A stretch of DNA of 64,000 nucleotides from Rhizobium laguerreae (lineage in GTDB: Bacteria; Pseudomonadota; Alphaproteobacteria; Rhizobiales; Rhizobiaceae): NCBI RefSeq assembly GCF_002008165.1, contig NZ_MRDM01000030.1:310001-374000 (forward strand), read 5' to 3'. Shown in pieces: positions 44,463 through 53,032 of this stretch. Position numbers and translations under genes: made by a program. Each line of letters opens with the position of its first letter. The stretch's first letter is position 1. The notes under the pieces were generated by a model that saw only the letters and a list, made by a program, of their open reading frames with translations, did not search any database and had not been told where the DNA came from.

Positions 44463-45761
44463 CTAGAGACGCTTGTAGGCCTCCAGCGCCGCATTGAAGG
44501 CGGCATTCAAGGCGTCTTCCGGCTTTTTGGTCCCCGAGAGCACGTCGCCCATCATGATCTGGATCTGGTTGGAGATTTCAGGATAGATCGGCACACCCGG
44601 GCGTGCCTGTCCATCGACCAGAGCCGCGGCGAAGGTCTTGTTGGCTTCGGTGGAGAAGACCTCATATTTGTCGAACAGCGACTTCCTGGTCGGCAACTGC
44701 TGCTGCAGCGCATTGGCCGGCCCCATATAGACCTCGCGTGCGAGGTTGGCGCACATCTCGATCTTGTCCTTGTCCTTGCTGAAGGAGGCGATCGTCCAGC
44801 CACCGGTGCCGGTCGAACGCTGATCGGCGCTGGGGCCGGGGATCGGCGAGAAGGTCCAGTTGTTGAACTCGTCCTCGTCGAGCGTGGCCTTCAGCTGCGC
44901 ATATTGCCAGTTGCCGCCGATGAAGAGAGCCGTCGTCGCCGCGGCGGCCGCGGCATTCATATCGTCGTAATTCGCGATCGTGCTGACGCGCTTCGGCGCT
45001 GCACCGGAATCGACGAGATCCTTGAAATAATTCAGCGCCTTCAGGAATTTCTCCTTGTTCTCGCCTTCGCCGAACACTGGCTTGCCTGAGTCGTCGACGA
45101 GCTTGCCGCCCAGCGCCCAATAATTCGCGAGCCAGTCGAACGTCGTCCCTTCCCAGCGCCCGCCGTTGAAGAGAACGCCCTCCATGCCTTCCTTAGTGGA
45201 GGCGAGCGCGGCCGTTTTCAGGTCGTCCCATGTCTGCGGCGCATCCGCAACGATCGACTTGTTGCGGTAAAGCACACGAAGATCGGTATCCCACCACCAG
45301 GCACGGACCGTCTGGTCCTTATCCGTGATGCCGCTGCGGATGAAGGGGAACAGGTCATCCACTTCCTCCTTCGAAAAATACGGCGTGAAGTCCGCAAGAA
45401 CTTTATTGACCATGAACTGCGAGAGGACGAAGGAGTCGACAGCAGCGCAGTCAGGCGCGTTGCCGGCCTTGGCCTGCTCCAGCATCTTGGCCTGTTCCGT
45501 GCCGATGTCCGACGACATGAATTGCATCTGCAATTTCCAGTCCGGATGCTTCTTGATGAAATCGACGAACAGCTTCTGATAGCCTTCGGCGATCGCCGGA
45601 TCCGAATTGTTCGGACTATCGTTCGTCAGACGGACGACGAGGGATTTCGGCGCATCGGCAAGGCCGATCCTGTCTTTCGTGGCAAGTTCCTGGGCAAATG
45701 AAACGGATGCTGAAAATAACATGGTGCTCAGCGCAAATGCGCTGACGGTGGCGCTCTTCAT
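44463..45761 (-). CDS. Sugar ABC transporter substrate-binding protein, CUT1
   Basis: This 432-residue periplasmic binding protein is the first gene of the operon. The signal peptide is clear (MKSATVSAFALSTMLFSASV, cleavage near SFA-QE). The mature chain includes AKMLEQAKAGNAPDCAAVDS and WQYAQLKATLDEDEFNNWTF, typical of family-1 binding proteins. GAGGAGACC precedes the start. The promoter region 76 bases upstream holds one copy of a 22-bp element shared with the alpha-mannosidase gene, so its ligand may be a mannose-containing glycan. That link is inferred from the element. Confidence 0.92.
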   Translation of the reverse strand: MKSATVSAFALSTMLFSASVSFAQELATKDRIGLADAPKSLVVRLTNDSPNNSDPAIAEGYQKLFVDFIKKHPDWKLQMQFMSSDIGTEQAKMLEQAKAGNAPDCAAVDSFVLSQFMVNKVLADFTPYFSKEEVDDLFPFIRSGITDKDQTVRAWWWDTDLRVLYRNKSIVADAPQTWDDLKTAALASTKEGMEGVLFNGGRWEGTTFDWLANYWALGGKLVDDSGKPVFGEGENKEKFLKALNYFKDLVDSGAAPKRVSTIANYDDMNAAAAAATTALFIGGNWQYAQLKATLDEDEFNNWTFSPIPGPSADQRSTGTGGWTIASFSKDKDKIEMCANLAREVYMGPANALQQQLPTRKSLFDKYEVFSTEANKTFAAALVDGQARPGVPIYPEISNQIQIMMGDVLSGTKKPEDALNAAFNAALEAYKRL

Positions 45762-45837
45762 GATGGGTCTCCTCCCCATTTTGAACGGATACAGCCTGGC
45801 GGTCAGTTGACCTCTCCTCATTTCCGTGCTGCATTAA

Positions 45838-45859
45838 TTAGATTAAGTTACTTTGATTT
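45838..45859 (-). promoter_or_regulatory. Shared 22-bp element, copy A (transporter operon)
   Basis: The element begins TTAGATTAAGT on the plus strand and continues TACTTTGATTT. Its centre AAGT-T-ACTT is a small palindrome. It matches 21 of 22 positions of the copy upstream of the GH38 gene and has the same orientation relative to the gene it precedes. It is a likely operator, possibly for a ROK protein. Confidence 0.65.
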
Positions 45860-45935
45860 GATGTCAAGCCACAGCTTGGAGGCCAGACCTGGGAGGTTGA
45901 GATGCTGGCGACAATCAACAGCAGCTAGCGCACAG

Positions 45936-45964
45936 TTCCGGAAAATCGAGATCGATTTCCGGAA
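45936..45964. repeat. Intergenic inverted repeat in divergent promoter
   Basis: The arms TTCCGGAAAATCGA and TCGATTTCCGGAA are joined by two bases, giving a near-perfect dyad with one bulged base. It lies between the transporter operon and the Gfo/Idh gene. It resembles rhizobial intergenic palindromic repeats in style; a regulatory role is possible. Confidence 0.6.
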
Positions 45965-46129
45965 AACAACATGCGCCGTGAAAGTGCTGGAGCGTCCCGC
46001 GGCACGCGCGGCGCATCCACCGCAATTTTCCTGAAGAAGAGCACGAGGCAATCGCGGATGGCTGCGATGGCGCGAGTGCGGTTTTGCCCGGCTGAGCTGC
46101 CGCGGGCAGTTAATTCCATGGAGGATAAG

Positions 46130-47176
46130 ATGCGTCTACTCATTCTCGGTACCGGCGGAATGGCCAACCAGCATGCCGCCAACTTCAAGGCGATCGAAGG
46201 CGTCAATGTCGTGGGCGGCGTCGATGTTGTCCCGGAAAGGCTCGCGGCCTTTTGCACCGAACATGGCATCGCCAATCATTTCACGACCCTCGAGGATGCT
46301 CTCGCCTGGGGCGAGTTCGACGCAGTGGCAAACGTCACGCCGGACCGCATTCACCACCCGACGACGCTGCAGGCGATCGCAGCCGGCAAGCATGTCTTCT
46401 GCGAAAAGCCGCTCGCCACGGATGCCGTCAAGGCCATGGAGATGACCGAGGCCATCGAGCGATCGGGCAAGGTCGGCATGGTCAATTTCACCTATCGCAA
46501 TTCGCCCGCTCTTCAGAAAGGCCGACAGATGGTGCTCGCCGGCGAAATCGGGGAGATCAGGCACGTCGAGGCCTCCCACCTGCAAAGCTGGCTGGTCGGT
46601 CGTCACTGGGGCGACTGGAAGAGCGAAAGCAAATGGCTGTGGCGGCTGAGCAAGAAGCACGGATCCAATGGCGCGCTCGGCGATATCGGAATTCATATCG
46701 TCGATTTCGCATCATACGGTTCCGGGCTCGACGTTGCTCATGTCTTCGCCCGGCTGAAGACCTTCGACAAGGCGCCGGGCCACAAGATCGGCGAGTATGA
46801 TCTCGATGCGAATGACAGCTTTACGATGAATGTCGATTTCTTCGGCGGAGCGATCGGGACGATCCAGGCGACGCGCACGGCGGCCGGACAGATGGATCAG
46901 CTGCGCCTCAGGGTCTATGGCGAAACCGGCTCGATCGAGATAATCTACGACACCGGAAAATCGACGCTACGCGCCTGTCTCGGCGAAGACGTCCACACGG
47001 CGACCTGGCGTGACGTCCCCTTCGATCCGGTCGAGACGAACTACCAGCGTTTCGTCCAGGCCGTGCGGGCGGGCAGGACCCAGGAACCCTCGTTCCGGCG
47101 GGCGGCCAATATCCAGAAAGTCTTGGACAAGGCGCTGGCCTCCGATCTCAGCCACGCCGATGAAGCGCTCGGCTGA
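46130..47176 (+). CDS. Gfo/Idh/MocA-family oxidoreductase
   Basis: This 348-residue NAD(P)-dependent sugar dehydrogenase has an N-terminal Rossmann fold reading LLILGTGGMANQHAANFKAI and the canonical GKHVFCEKPLATDAV (EKP with catalytic lysine). A further helix motif is GALGDIGIHIVDFASYG. I choose 46130 because GGAGG lies five bases before it; an in-frame ATG at 46118 is also possible. It is divergent from the CUT1 operon, sharing a 368-base promoter region. It probably oxidises the imported sugar or a product, with the operon isomerase acting beside it. Confidence 0.88.
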   Translation: MRLLILGTGGMANQHAANFKAIEGVNVVGGVDVVPERLAAFCTEHGIANHFTTLEDALAWGEFDAVANVTPDRIHHPTTLQAIAAGKHVFCEKPLATDAVKAMEMTEAIERSGKVGMVNFTYRNSPALQKGRQMVLAGEIGEIRHVEASHLQSWLVGRHWGDWKSESKWLWRLSKKHGSNGALGDIGIHIVDFASYGSGLDVAHVFARLKTFDKAPGHKIGEYDLDANDSFTMNVDFFGGAIGTIQATRTAAGQMDQLRLRVYGETGSIEIIYDTGKSTLRACLGEDVHTATWRDVPFDPVETNYQRFVQAVRAGRTQEPSFRRAANIQKVLDKALASDLSHADEALG

Positions 47177-47203
47177 GTCACGCCAAAGCGGCTGGTTGGG
47201 CCA

Positions 47204-48343
47204 TCAGGCCGAAGCCGGCGGCGGCAGCAACGTGTTGAGGAAGGGCAGGAGGGCTGCACCGAGCGCAACGCCGCCGCCGCTGAAGCTCGCGGGTTTCATC
47301 GGCGAAATCCAGGGCGTCAGCAATGGTCTCGTCGAGGTGTCGCGCCGCTCAATCGAAAGCTGATGGATCAGCGCTTCGATCACGCCCTGCGGCAGGTCGC
47401 TGCCGATCATGACGACGCTCGGGGCGAGAAAACCGGCCATGGCGATGATCGGGTCGAGCAGATGGCCTGCGGCTTCGCGTATCCATTGCGACAGTAACGG
47501 CGAGGAGAATTCCTCTCCTTGCAGCAGGCGGGTGAATGCCCGGTCGCCGATCCGTGATCTCAGGGATTCGAAACCGACGACGGTGTTCAATTGGACATTG
47601 TCCGGGCCTGTCAGCATTTCGCCGATGCTGCCTGCCCGGCCATGCACGCCGGAATAGGGAATACCGCGAATGAGAAAGCCGGCCTGAACGTCGTCGTCGA
47701 TGATGATCATCGCAAGTCCGCCTTCCCTGCCGGAGCTGCCGATCGTGCGTTCGGCGAGAAGACTCGCCGTGCACTCGTTCTCGACATAGGGACGCGCGAT
47801 CGTCGACATCGCGGCGATCTGCTCGCTTTGATCCTCTGTCCAGTCGTTGGCGGCGATGCCGAGGCCGATGATCGGCAATGCGGCGTGGTGATCGACCATA
47901 TCCCTGACCGCCGCATGCACCACGCCGACTTTGTCAGCGGGATCCAGCTCGATGTAGACCCGGTCGTGGACCTGGCCACTTAGATCGATGAGCACGGCCT
48001 CACCACGCCTTTGGCGAAGCTTGACGCCGATCGAGAAAGCACCTTCCGGGCGCAAGGCAAACTCGGTAGCGGTGGCCCCTCCGCCAACGCCGTTGCGGCG
48101 GTTGGAGGTGACAAGCTTTTCGTCAGCCAACCGGCGGAGAATATTGGTAATGCCGGGGCCGGTCAGGCCGCAATGCCGGCCGAGTTCCATACGCGTCAGC
48201 GGGCCATGGCGGCGGATGGCTTCCAGAATGACGCGAATGTTTCGATCGGCGATTTCGCCGGACCGCAGACCGACCGTTTTGGCGCGCTGGGCGCCCATCT
48301 CCTGAGTGTGAAGCCGACGCGGCCCTGACCGAAGATACCGCAT
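47204..48343 (-). CDS. ROK-family transcriptional regulator
   Basis: This regulator of about 379 residues has an N-terminal winged helix (RHGPLTRMELGRHCGLTGPG, then ITNILRRLADEKLV). The ROK-type C-terminal domain has GIAANDWTEDQSEQI and VHGRAGSIGEML. No CxCGxxGC zinc loop is visible, and the sugar-kinase phosphate motifs are weak, so it is probably only a sensor. Two upstream ATGs exist; 48343 behind GGAAAGAC is my choice. It converges with the dehydrogenase gene and reads away from the mannosidase. It is a candidate to bind the repeated 22-bp element. Confidence 0.83.
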   Translation of the reverse strand: MRYLRSGPRRLHTQEMGAQRAKTVGLRSGEIADRNIRVILEAIRRHGPLTRMELGRHCGLTGPGITNILRRLADEKLVTSNRRNGVGGGATATEFALRPEGAFSIGVKLRQRRGEAVLIDLSGQVHDRVYIELDPADKVGVVHAAVRDMVDHHAALPIIGLGIAANDWTEDQSEQIAAMSTIARPYVENECTASLLAERTIGSSGREGGLAMIIIDDDVQAGFLIRGIPYSGVHGRAGSIGEMLTGPDNVQLNTVVGFESLRSRIGDRAFTRLLQGEEFSSPLLSQWIREAAGHLLDPIIAMAGFLAPSVVMIGSDLPQGVIEALIHQLSIERRDTSTRPLLTPWISPMKPASFSGGGVALGAALLPFLNTLLPPPASA

Positions 48344-48551
48344 GACTGTCTTTCCTAGAGCCTTTCCGGTTGTGTACTTCATCCACGGGCTATGGGAAAG
48401 CCGGGCTTAGCAGCCGCTTTTTGGGCTGAACGTCCTATCAATCGGGATCAGGGCCATCACGGCGCTGACGAAGCGCGGCGGGCGAATGCCGCAAAATGCG
48501 TCAACAGACCCTCGAAACGACACGGCAATCGGAGCTTCACTCTATCGGTCG

Positions 48552-48740
48552 TTAGTAGCTGCAAGGACGATCGTTGCCGAAGCCGTCACGGCAGGCAGGT
48601 CTGAGCCCATAGTCGACGCTGCTATATCCAACCGAGCCAGTTTGCATCGAATCATTCGAGGCCGTCGTGCAGGATGACGACGATACGGCAATCACGATGA
48701 CGGCTATCGTGGCTGTCAATAATTTGCGGACTTGAAACAT
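48552..48740 (-). CDS. Small lipoprotein
   Basis: This 62-residue protein begins with a lipoprotein signal: basic start FQVRKLLTATIAVIVIAVSS, then a lipobox ending SSSC near residue 24, followed by a Thr/Ser-rich mature part ending RPACRDGFGNDRPCSY. The two further cysteines could form a disulfide. GGGGAGGGTGGG precedes the ATG. Such tiny lipoproteins are frequent in rhizobia and have no assigned function. It is isolated between the second ROK gene and the alpha-mannosidase promoter. Confidence 0.6.
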   Translation of the reverse strand: MFQVRKLLTATIAVIVIAVSSSSCTTASNDSMQTGSVGYSSVDYGLRPACRDGFGNDRPCSY

Positions 48741-48934
48741 CCCACCCTCCCCAGCTGCCTGAAATCTGCCATATCAGTGCAATTCTCAGTCAAATAGGGC
48801 CGACAGGGGTTTCGATAACTATTGTCCTCGATCAAGATCTCGTTATCCGGTGAAGGCCCATCACCGGCTTCCGATCGAGAACGGCTGGGACGACCGCAAA
48901 CCCGGAGCGGTTCAGTTCTTCCGGGCTTGACGGG

Positions 48935-48956
48935 AAATCAAAGTTACTTAATCTAA
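48935..48956 (+). promoter_or_regulatory. Shared 22-bp element, copy B (upstream of GH38)
   Basis: On the plus strand it reads AAATCAAAGT then TACTTAATCTAA. It lies about 141 bases before the alpha-mannosidase ATG. Its reverse complement differs from copy A at 45838 in one central base only. It is a likely operator connecting the mannosidase with the transporter operon. Confidence 0.65.
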
Positions 48957-49097
48957 GCGTCGACAGGACCCGCTGGGAGGAGGGCCGGCAAAACGCGATC
49001 CTTGTCGCGCCATCTTCATCTCCCCCAAACCAATGACCACGACCCCAAAAGCATGACGACAAGATTGTCAGCCGTCGATTTTTCAACAGGATAAGCC

Positions 49098-52000
49098 ATG
49101 CCTCTGACCATTGCCCAGCGCCTCGATCGTCTGAAAGTTCGCATTGCCGAGTTGGCGCATTGGCGAGATCGACAAAGTGCTGCGATCGACGGCTGGACTT
49201 TCGAGGGCGAGCCGATTGGCCATCACCAGGATTGGCCGCACCGCCAGGGAGTGGTGCATTTTGCCGCGACCGCTGAAGCGCCGGAGGCGTGGCCTCTCGA
49301 CGATATTCGCCTGCAGCTCGACCTCGGCGGCGAGAGCCTGATTACGCTCAGCTACCCCGACGGCGAGACGGAAACATTCGGTCTCGATCCCTACCATCAG
49401 GAATTCCCGCTGAAGGGCCGCCGCTTTTCGATCGCAACGGAAACCGTCGCCCGGTTTCCATTCGGCGAGCCCAATCGCGCTCCACGGCTCAACAAGGCCC
49501 AATTTATCTGGCTCGATGGTCCAGCTCACCGCCTGCATCTTCTGTTGAAGCAGGTTGCCGAGGCAATCGAGACGCTCGGCGAGCATGAAGTCGTGCCGCA
49601 TCTGATGGATGCCGCCGAGCATGCGTTGCGCAGCCTCGACTGGCCGTCGGATACGGCCACCTATATCTCCCGCACGTCCGGCGCCGTCATGCAGCAGAAG
49701 ATCTGGGAACTGCCGGAGCTCGAGGCTAATCCGGCAGGCCTCACGGACGAGCAGAGCGCTTCGGCGGCCACGGCCTTCGAGGCTCTGACGGCGCGGTTGA
49801 AGGAGCTGCAGAAGCGCTTTCCCCCGAACGGAGAACTGCTGCTGACGGGCCATGCGCATATCGATCTCGCCTGGCTTTGGCCCTATCGCGAGACGCGGCG
49901 GAAAATGCGGCGCACCTTCAATACGGCGCTCTCGCTGATGGAGCGCTCCGACGATTTTCGTTTCAATCAATCGACCGCTCATTATTACGCGCAGATGGAA
50001 GAGGAAGACCCGGAGCTTCTCGAGCGCATCAAGCAGAAGGTCACTGAAGGAAAGTGGGAAACCGTCGGCGGCATGTGGGTGGAGCCCGACACCAACATGC
50101 CGACCGGCGAAAGCCTCGCCCGTCAGGTTCTCTATGGCCAGCGTTATTTCGAAAAGACCTTCGGCACCCGCCATACGGTCTGCTGGCTGCCAGACTGCTT
50201 CGGCTTTTCCGGCGCGCTGCCGCAGATCCTGAAACAGGGCGGCATCGACAGCTTCTTCACGATCAAGGTCAACTGGAGCGAGACCAACCATATCCCCTCC
50301 GATCTCTTCTGGTGGAAGGGCCTCGATGGCAGCCAGGTGCTGACCCACACGTTCGACAATCCGATGCAGGGTTATAACGGCTTCGTGCAACCCGATTGCT
50401 ACGTGCCGACATGGAAGAATTTCCGCGGCAAGACCCAGCACGATACTTCGCTGCTGGCCGTCGGCTATGGCGACGGCGGCGGCGGCGTCACGCCGGAGAT
50501 GGTCGAGCGCGAAGTGCAGCTGCGCGATTTCCCGGCTATCCCGCAGGCGCGATGGGGCACCGTCAAAAGCTATTACGAGCAGGCCCACCGTACCGCATCG
50601 AAAAAGAACCTTCCGGTGTGGGATGGTGAAATCTATCTCGAACTGCACCGCGCCACGCTGACGTCGCAAAGCGGCGTCAAGCGCAAGCACCGCCAGGCCG
50701 AACGGGCGCTGATCACCGCCGAAACCATCGCTTCGCTGGCGCATATGCTCGGAGCAGACAGGCCCCGAAGCCTCGAAGCGGATTGGCGCGTTGTTCTGAA
50801 GAACGAGTTTCACGACATTCTGCCGGGCTCGAGCATCCGTGAAGTCTATCAGGATGCGGAGCAGGAACTGGGCGGCGCCATCGAACATGCCAAGGCCGAG
50901 CAGGCAAAGTCATTGCAGGCGCTGTCGGCCAAGCTGCCGAAGGGCGGCGTTGGCGGCGCCCTCGTCGTCGTCAATCCGTCGCTTTCGCCGAGGCCGCTCA
51001 GCGCGACACTCTCTGACGGCACGGTCATTGCGGCCGCCGATCTCGTCGCGCCCTTGTCCGTCGCAGTCTTCGACAAGGGCTCACTCAAGCCGGCGGGCGA
51101 GCTGAAGGCGGGGGCCGAGCGTCTCGAAAACGAGCACCTCTCGGTCTCCATCGGCAGGGACGGGGCGGTTGCAAGCCTCGTTCACAAGGCCACAGGCCGG
51201 GAGGCGGTCGACGGCTCGGCAAATCAGCTCTGGGTCTATCCGGCCGACAAGCCGCGCAACTGGGACGCCTGGGATATCGATGCGGATTATGCCGAAAAGG
51301 CCGTCCGCCTCGATGCGCCTGATAGCATCACCCTCGTGGAAGACGGCCCGCACCGCGCGGCGATCCGCGTCGTTTACCGCTACCGGAATTCGAGCGTCAC
51401 GCAGACCTATGTGCTGACGGCCAACGCCAGGCGGCTCGACATCGAAACGACGATCGACTGGCATGATCGCCGCACGCTTCTGCGAACCCTGAACCCGGTC
51501 GCCGCACAGGCCCGCAAGGCGACCTTCGAATGCGCCTTCGGCATCGTCGAGCGGGCAACGCACACGAATACGTCCTGGGAACAGGCGATGTTCGAGGCCG
51601 TCGCGCACCGCTTCGTCGATATCAGCGAGCCGGACTTCGGAGTCGCGCTGCTCAACAATGCCAAATACGGCCATAGCGCGCGCGGCAACGTGATCGGCAT
51701 GAGCCTCGTGCGCGGGCCGATCTATCCGGATCCACTGGCCGATGAAGGCGAGCAGAGCTTCACCTATGCGCTGATGCCGCATGAAGGCGCCTGGCATGAA
51801 GGCGGCGTTCTCGATGAGGCGATCGATCTCAACCAACCGCTCGTCTCGGCTGAATCCAGCGGCCTCTCCGCCGGCACTTTCACGCCGCTTGCGGTCACCG
51901 GCATCCCCGTTGCTTTCTCAGGCCTGAAACCGGCGGAAGAGGGCGACGGCCTCATCCTGCGTCTTTACGAACCGGCCGGCCGGCGCGGCAGGCTCGCCCT

Positions 52001-52124
52001 CGACCTACCTTCCGGATGGGCAGCATCACAGCCGCTGAACATTCTCGAAGAGCCGATGGAGCGGAAGGGACCTGCCGACATTATGCCGTTCGAAATCCGG
52101 ACCTGGAAGCTGCGAAATGGCTGA
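49098..52124 (+). CDS. GH38 alpha-mannosidase
   Basis: This 1008-residue retaining alpha-mannosidase has the full length of bacterial GH38 enzymes. Zinc ligands His254 and Asp256 are in GHAHIDLAWLWPYRET, and the nucleophile Asp366 is in WLPDCFGFSGALPQIL. GGMWVEPDTNMPTGESL and NHIPSDLFWWKG are further family motifs. No signal peptide is seen, so it acts in the cytosol on imported mannosides. A 22-bp element shared with the upstream CUT1 operon lies in its promoter. The C-terminal 400 residues form the usual beta-sandwich domains. The natural substrate might be plant N-glycan fragments, which is inference. Confidence 0.94.
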   Translation: MPLTIAQRLDRLKVRIAELAHWRDRQSAAIDGWTFEGEPIGHHQDWPHRQGVVHFAATAEAPEAWPLDDIRLQLDLGGESLITLSYPDGETETFGLDPYHQEFPLKGRRFSIATETVARFPFGEPNRAPRLNKAQFIWLDGPAHRLHLLLKQVAEAIETLGEHEVVPHLMDAAEHALRSLDWPSDTATYISRTSGAVMQQKIWELPELEANPAGLTDEQSASAATAFEALTARLKELQKRFPPNGELLLTGHAHIDLAWLWPYRETRRKMRRTFNTALSLMERSDDFRFNQSTAHYYAQMEEEDPELLERIKQKVTEGKWETVGGMWVEPDTNMPTGESLARQVLYGQRYFEKTFGTRHTVCWLPDCFGFSGALPQILKQGGIDSFFTIKVNWSETNHIPSDLFWWKGLDGSQVLTHTFDNPMQGYNGFVQPDCYVPTWKNFRGKTQHDTSLLAVGYGDGGGGVTPEMVEREVQLRDFPAIPQARWGTVKSYYEQAHRTASKKNLPVWDGEIYLELHRATLTSQSGVKRKHRQAERALITAETIASLAHMLGADRPRSLEADWRVVLKNEFHDILPGSSIREVYQDAEQELGGAIEHAKAEQAKSLQALSAKLPKGGVGGALVVVNPSLSPRPLSATLSDGTVIAAADLVAPLSVAVFDKGSLKPAGELKAGAERLENEHLSVSIGRDGAVASLVHKATGREAVDGSANQLWVYPADKPRNWDAWDIDADYAEKAVRLDAPDSITLVEDGPHRAAIRVVYRYRNSSVTQTYVLTANARRLDIETTIDWHDRRTLLRTLNPVAAQARKATFECAFGIVERATHTNTSWEQAMFEAVAHRFVDISEPDFGVALLNNAKYGHSARGNVIGMSLVRGPIYPDPLADEGEQSFTYALMPHEGAWHEGGVLDEAIDLNQPLVSAESSGLSAGTFTPLAVTGIPVAFSGLKPAEEGDGLILRLYEPAGRRGRLALDLPSGWAASQPLNILEEPMERKGPADIMPFEIRTWKLRNG

Positions 52125-52190
52125 CGACATGTCTTGGCAGATGGCCCTTCGTTTCGGTGCCGCGGAATGATCCACGGCGCTCAGCCAAGC

Positions 52191-52829
52191 TCAGCCCTCT
52201 AAACCAAGGCTCGCCAGCAGGCGGCCGACATAAGCTTCCAACCCGCCGACCATGTCGAAGCGGGTGGGATCGCGCAGCCAGAGCATCTGAAGGCCATCCA
52301 TCACTGCGATCAGTTCAGCCGCCATCGCCTTGCCATTAATCTTGCGGTCGATCGAGCCATCGGCGACGGCCAGTTCGAAGGTGGCGGCGATGTCGTTCTG
52401 CAGCTGGGTGGCACGATCGAGAAACCATGCCTTGGCCGGGTGATCCTTCATCAGGCTCTCGGCGTTCAGTATGGCGAAGGCCCTGACGACCTCAAACATT
52501 TCGGCGTTGCGGCGGAAGACCTCGACCATGCCCTTGAGCAGGCCGCGGAGATCGGAACGATAGGGCCCGATGAAGCTTTCACATTCGAGATCGCGCTTGT
52601 CCAGAATGGCAAGCAGGAGATCGACCTTGGTCGGAAAATGGTGCAGCAGGCCCGGCAGCGACAGGCCGACGTCGCGAGCCACATCGCCGATAGCCGAATT
52701 CTGGTAGCCGTCTTCGGCAAAACGTTGCATCGCAGCCGACAGGATCTCCGTGCGGCGTGCTTCGCCCTTGCGAGATCGGCGCCGTCGCTTTTCGTCCTGT
52801 CCGGTATTCGATTCCGAAACCTCTGCCAT
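52191..52829 (-). CDS. TetR-family transcriptional regulator
   Basis: This regulator of about 212 residues has a TetR helix-turn-helix, RRTEILSAAMQRFAEDGYQN followed by IGDVARDVGLSLPGLLHHFP and TKVDLLLAIL. The C-terminal ligand domain is generic. The ATG at 52829 follows GGAAGAGACG; an upstream in-frame ATG exists near 52862. It is divergent from the GH3 glycosidase gene. A perfect dyad, TACCGA-GTAA-TCGGTA, lies between them at 52902. It most likely represses the GH3 gene and itself in the absence of a sugar-derived ligand. Confidence 0.88.
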   Translation of the reverse strand: MAEVSESNTGQDEKRRRRSRKGEARRTEILSAAMQRFAEDGYQNSAIGDVARDVGLSLPGLLHHFPTKVDLLLAILDKRDLECESFIGPYRSDLRGLLKGMVEVFRRNAEMFEVVRAFAILNAESLMKDHPAKAWFLDRATQLQNDIAATFELAVADGSIDRKINGKAMAAELIAVMDGLQMLWLRDPTRFDMVGGLEAYVGRLLASLGLEG

Positions 52830-52901
52830 CGTCTCTTCCGCCTGCCTCTTTCTTCCGTCCTCCATCCATACATCACAACTCGACAGTTGACATCTTAAAA
52901 A

Positions 52902-52917
52902 TACCGAGTAATCGGTA
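52902..52917. promoter_or_regulatory. Probable TetR operator
   Basis: TACCGAGTAATCGGTA has perfect six-bp arms around GTAA. It lies about 73 bases upstream of the TetR start and 115 bases upstream of the GH3 start, inside the divergent promoter. The dyad size and placement fit a TetR dimer site. Confidence 0.65.
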
Positions 52918-53032
52918 GGTTTAAGAACTGCATGGCGCGTGGAGAAGTTGGCGTCGCCGCCGGATGAACTGGCATCAAGCATGCTCGCCCAGCACTTCGC
53001 AATGCCCGAATTCCATTGAAGGAGAGGTTTGC

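Noticed and set aside
48832..49086. Minus-strand frame of 84 codons in the mannosidase promoter
   Set aside because: It lies over the shared regulatory element, has no ribosome-binding site and looks like chance coding.
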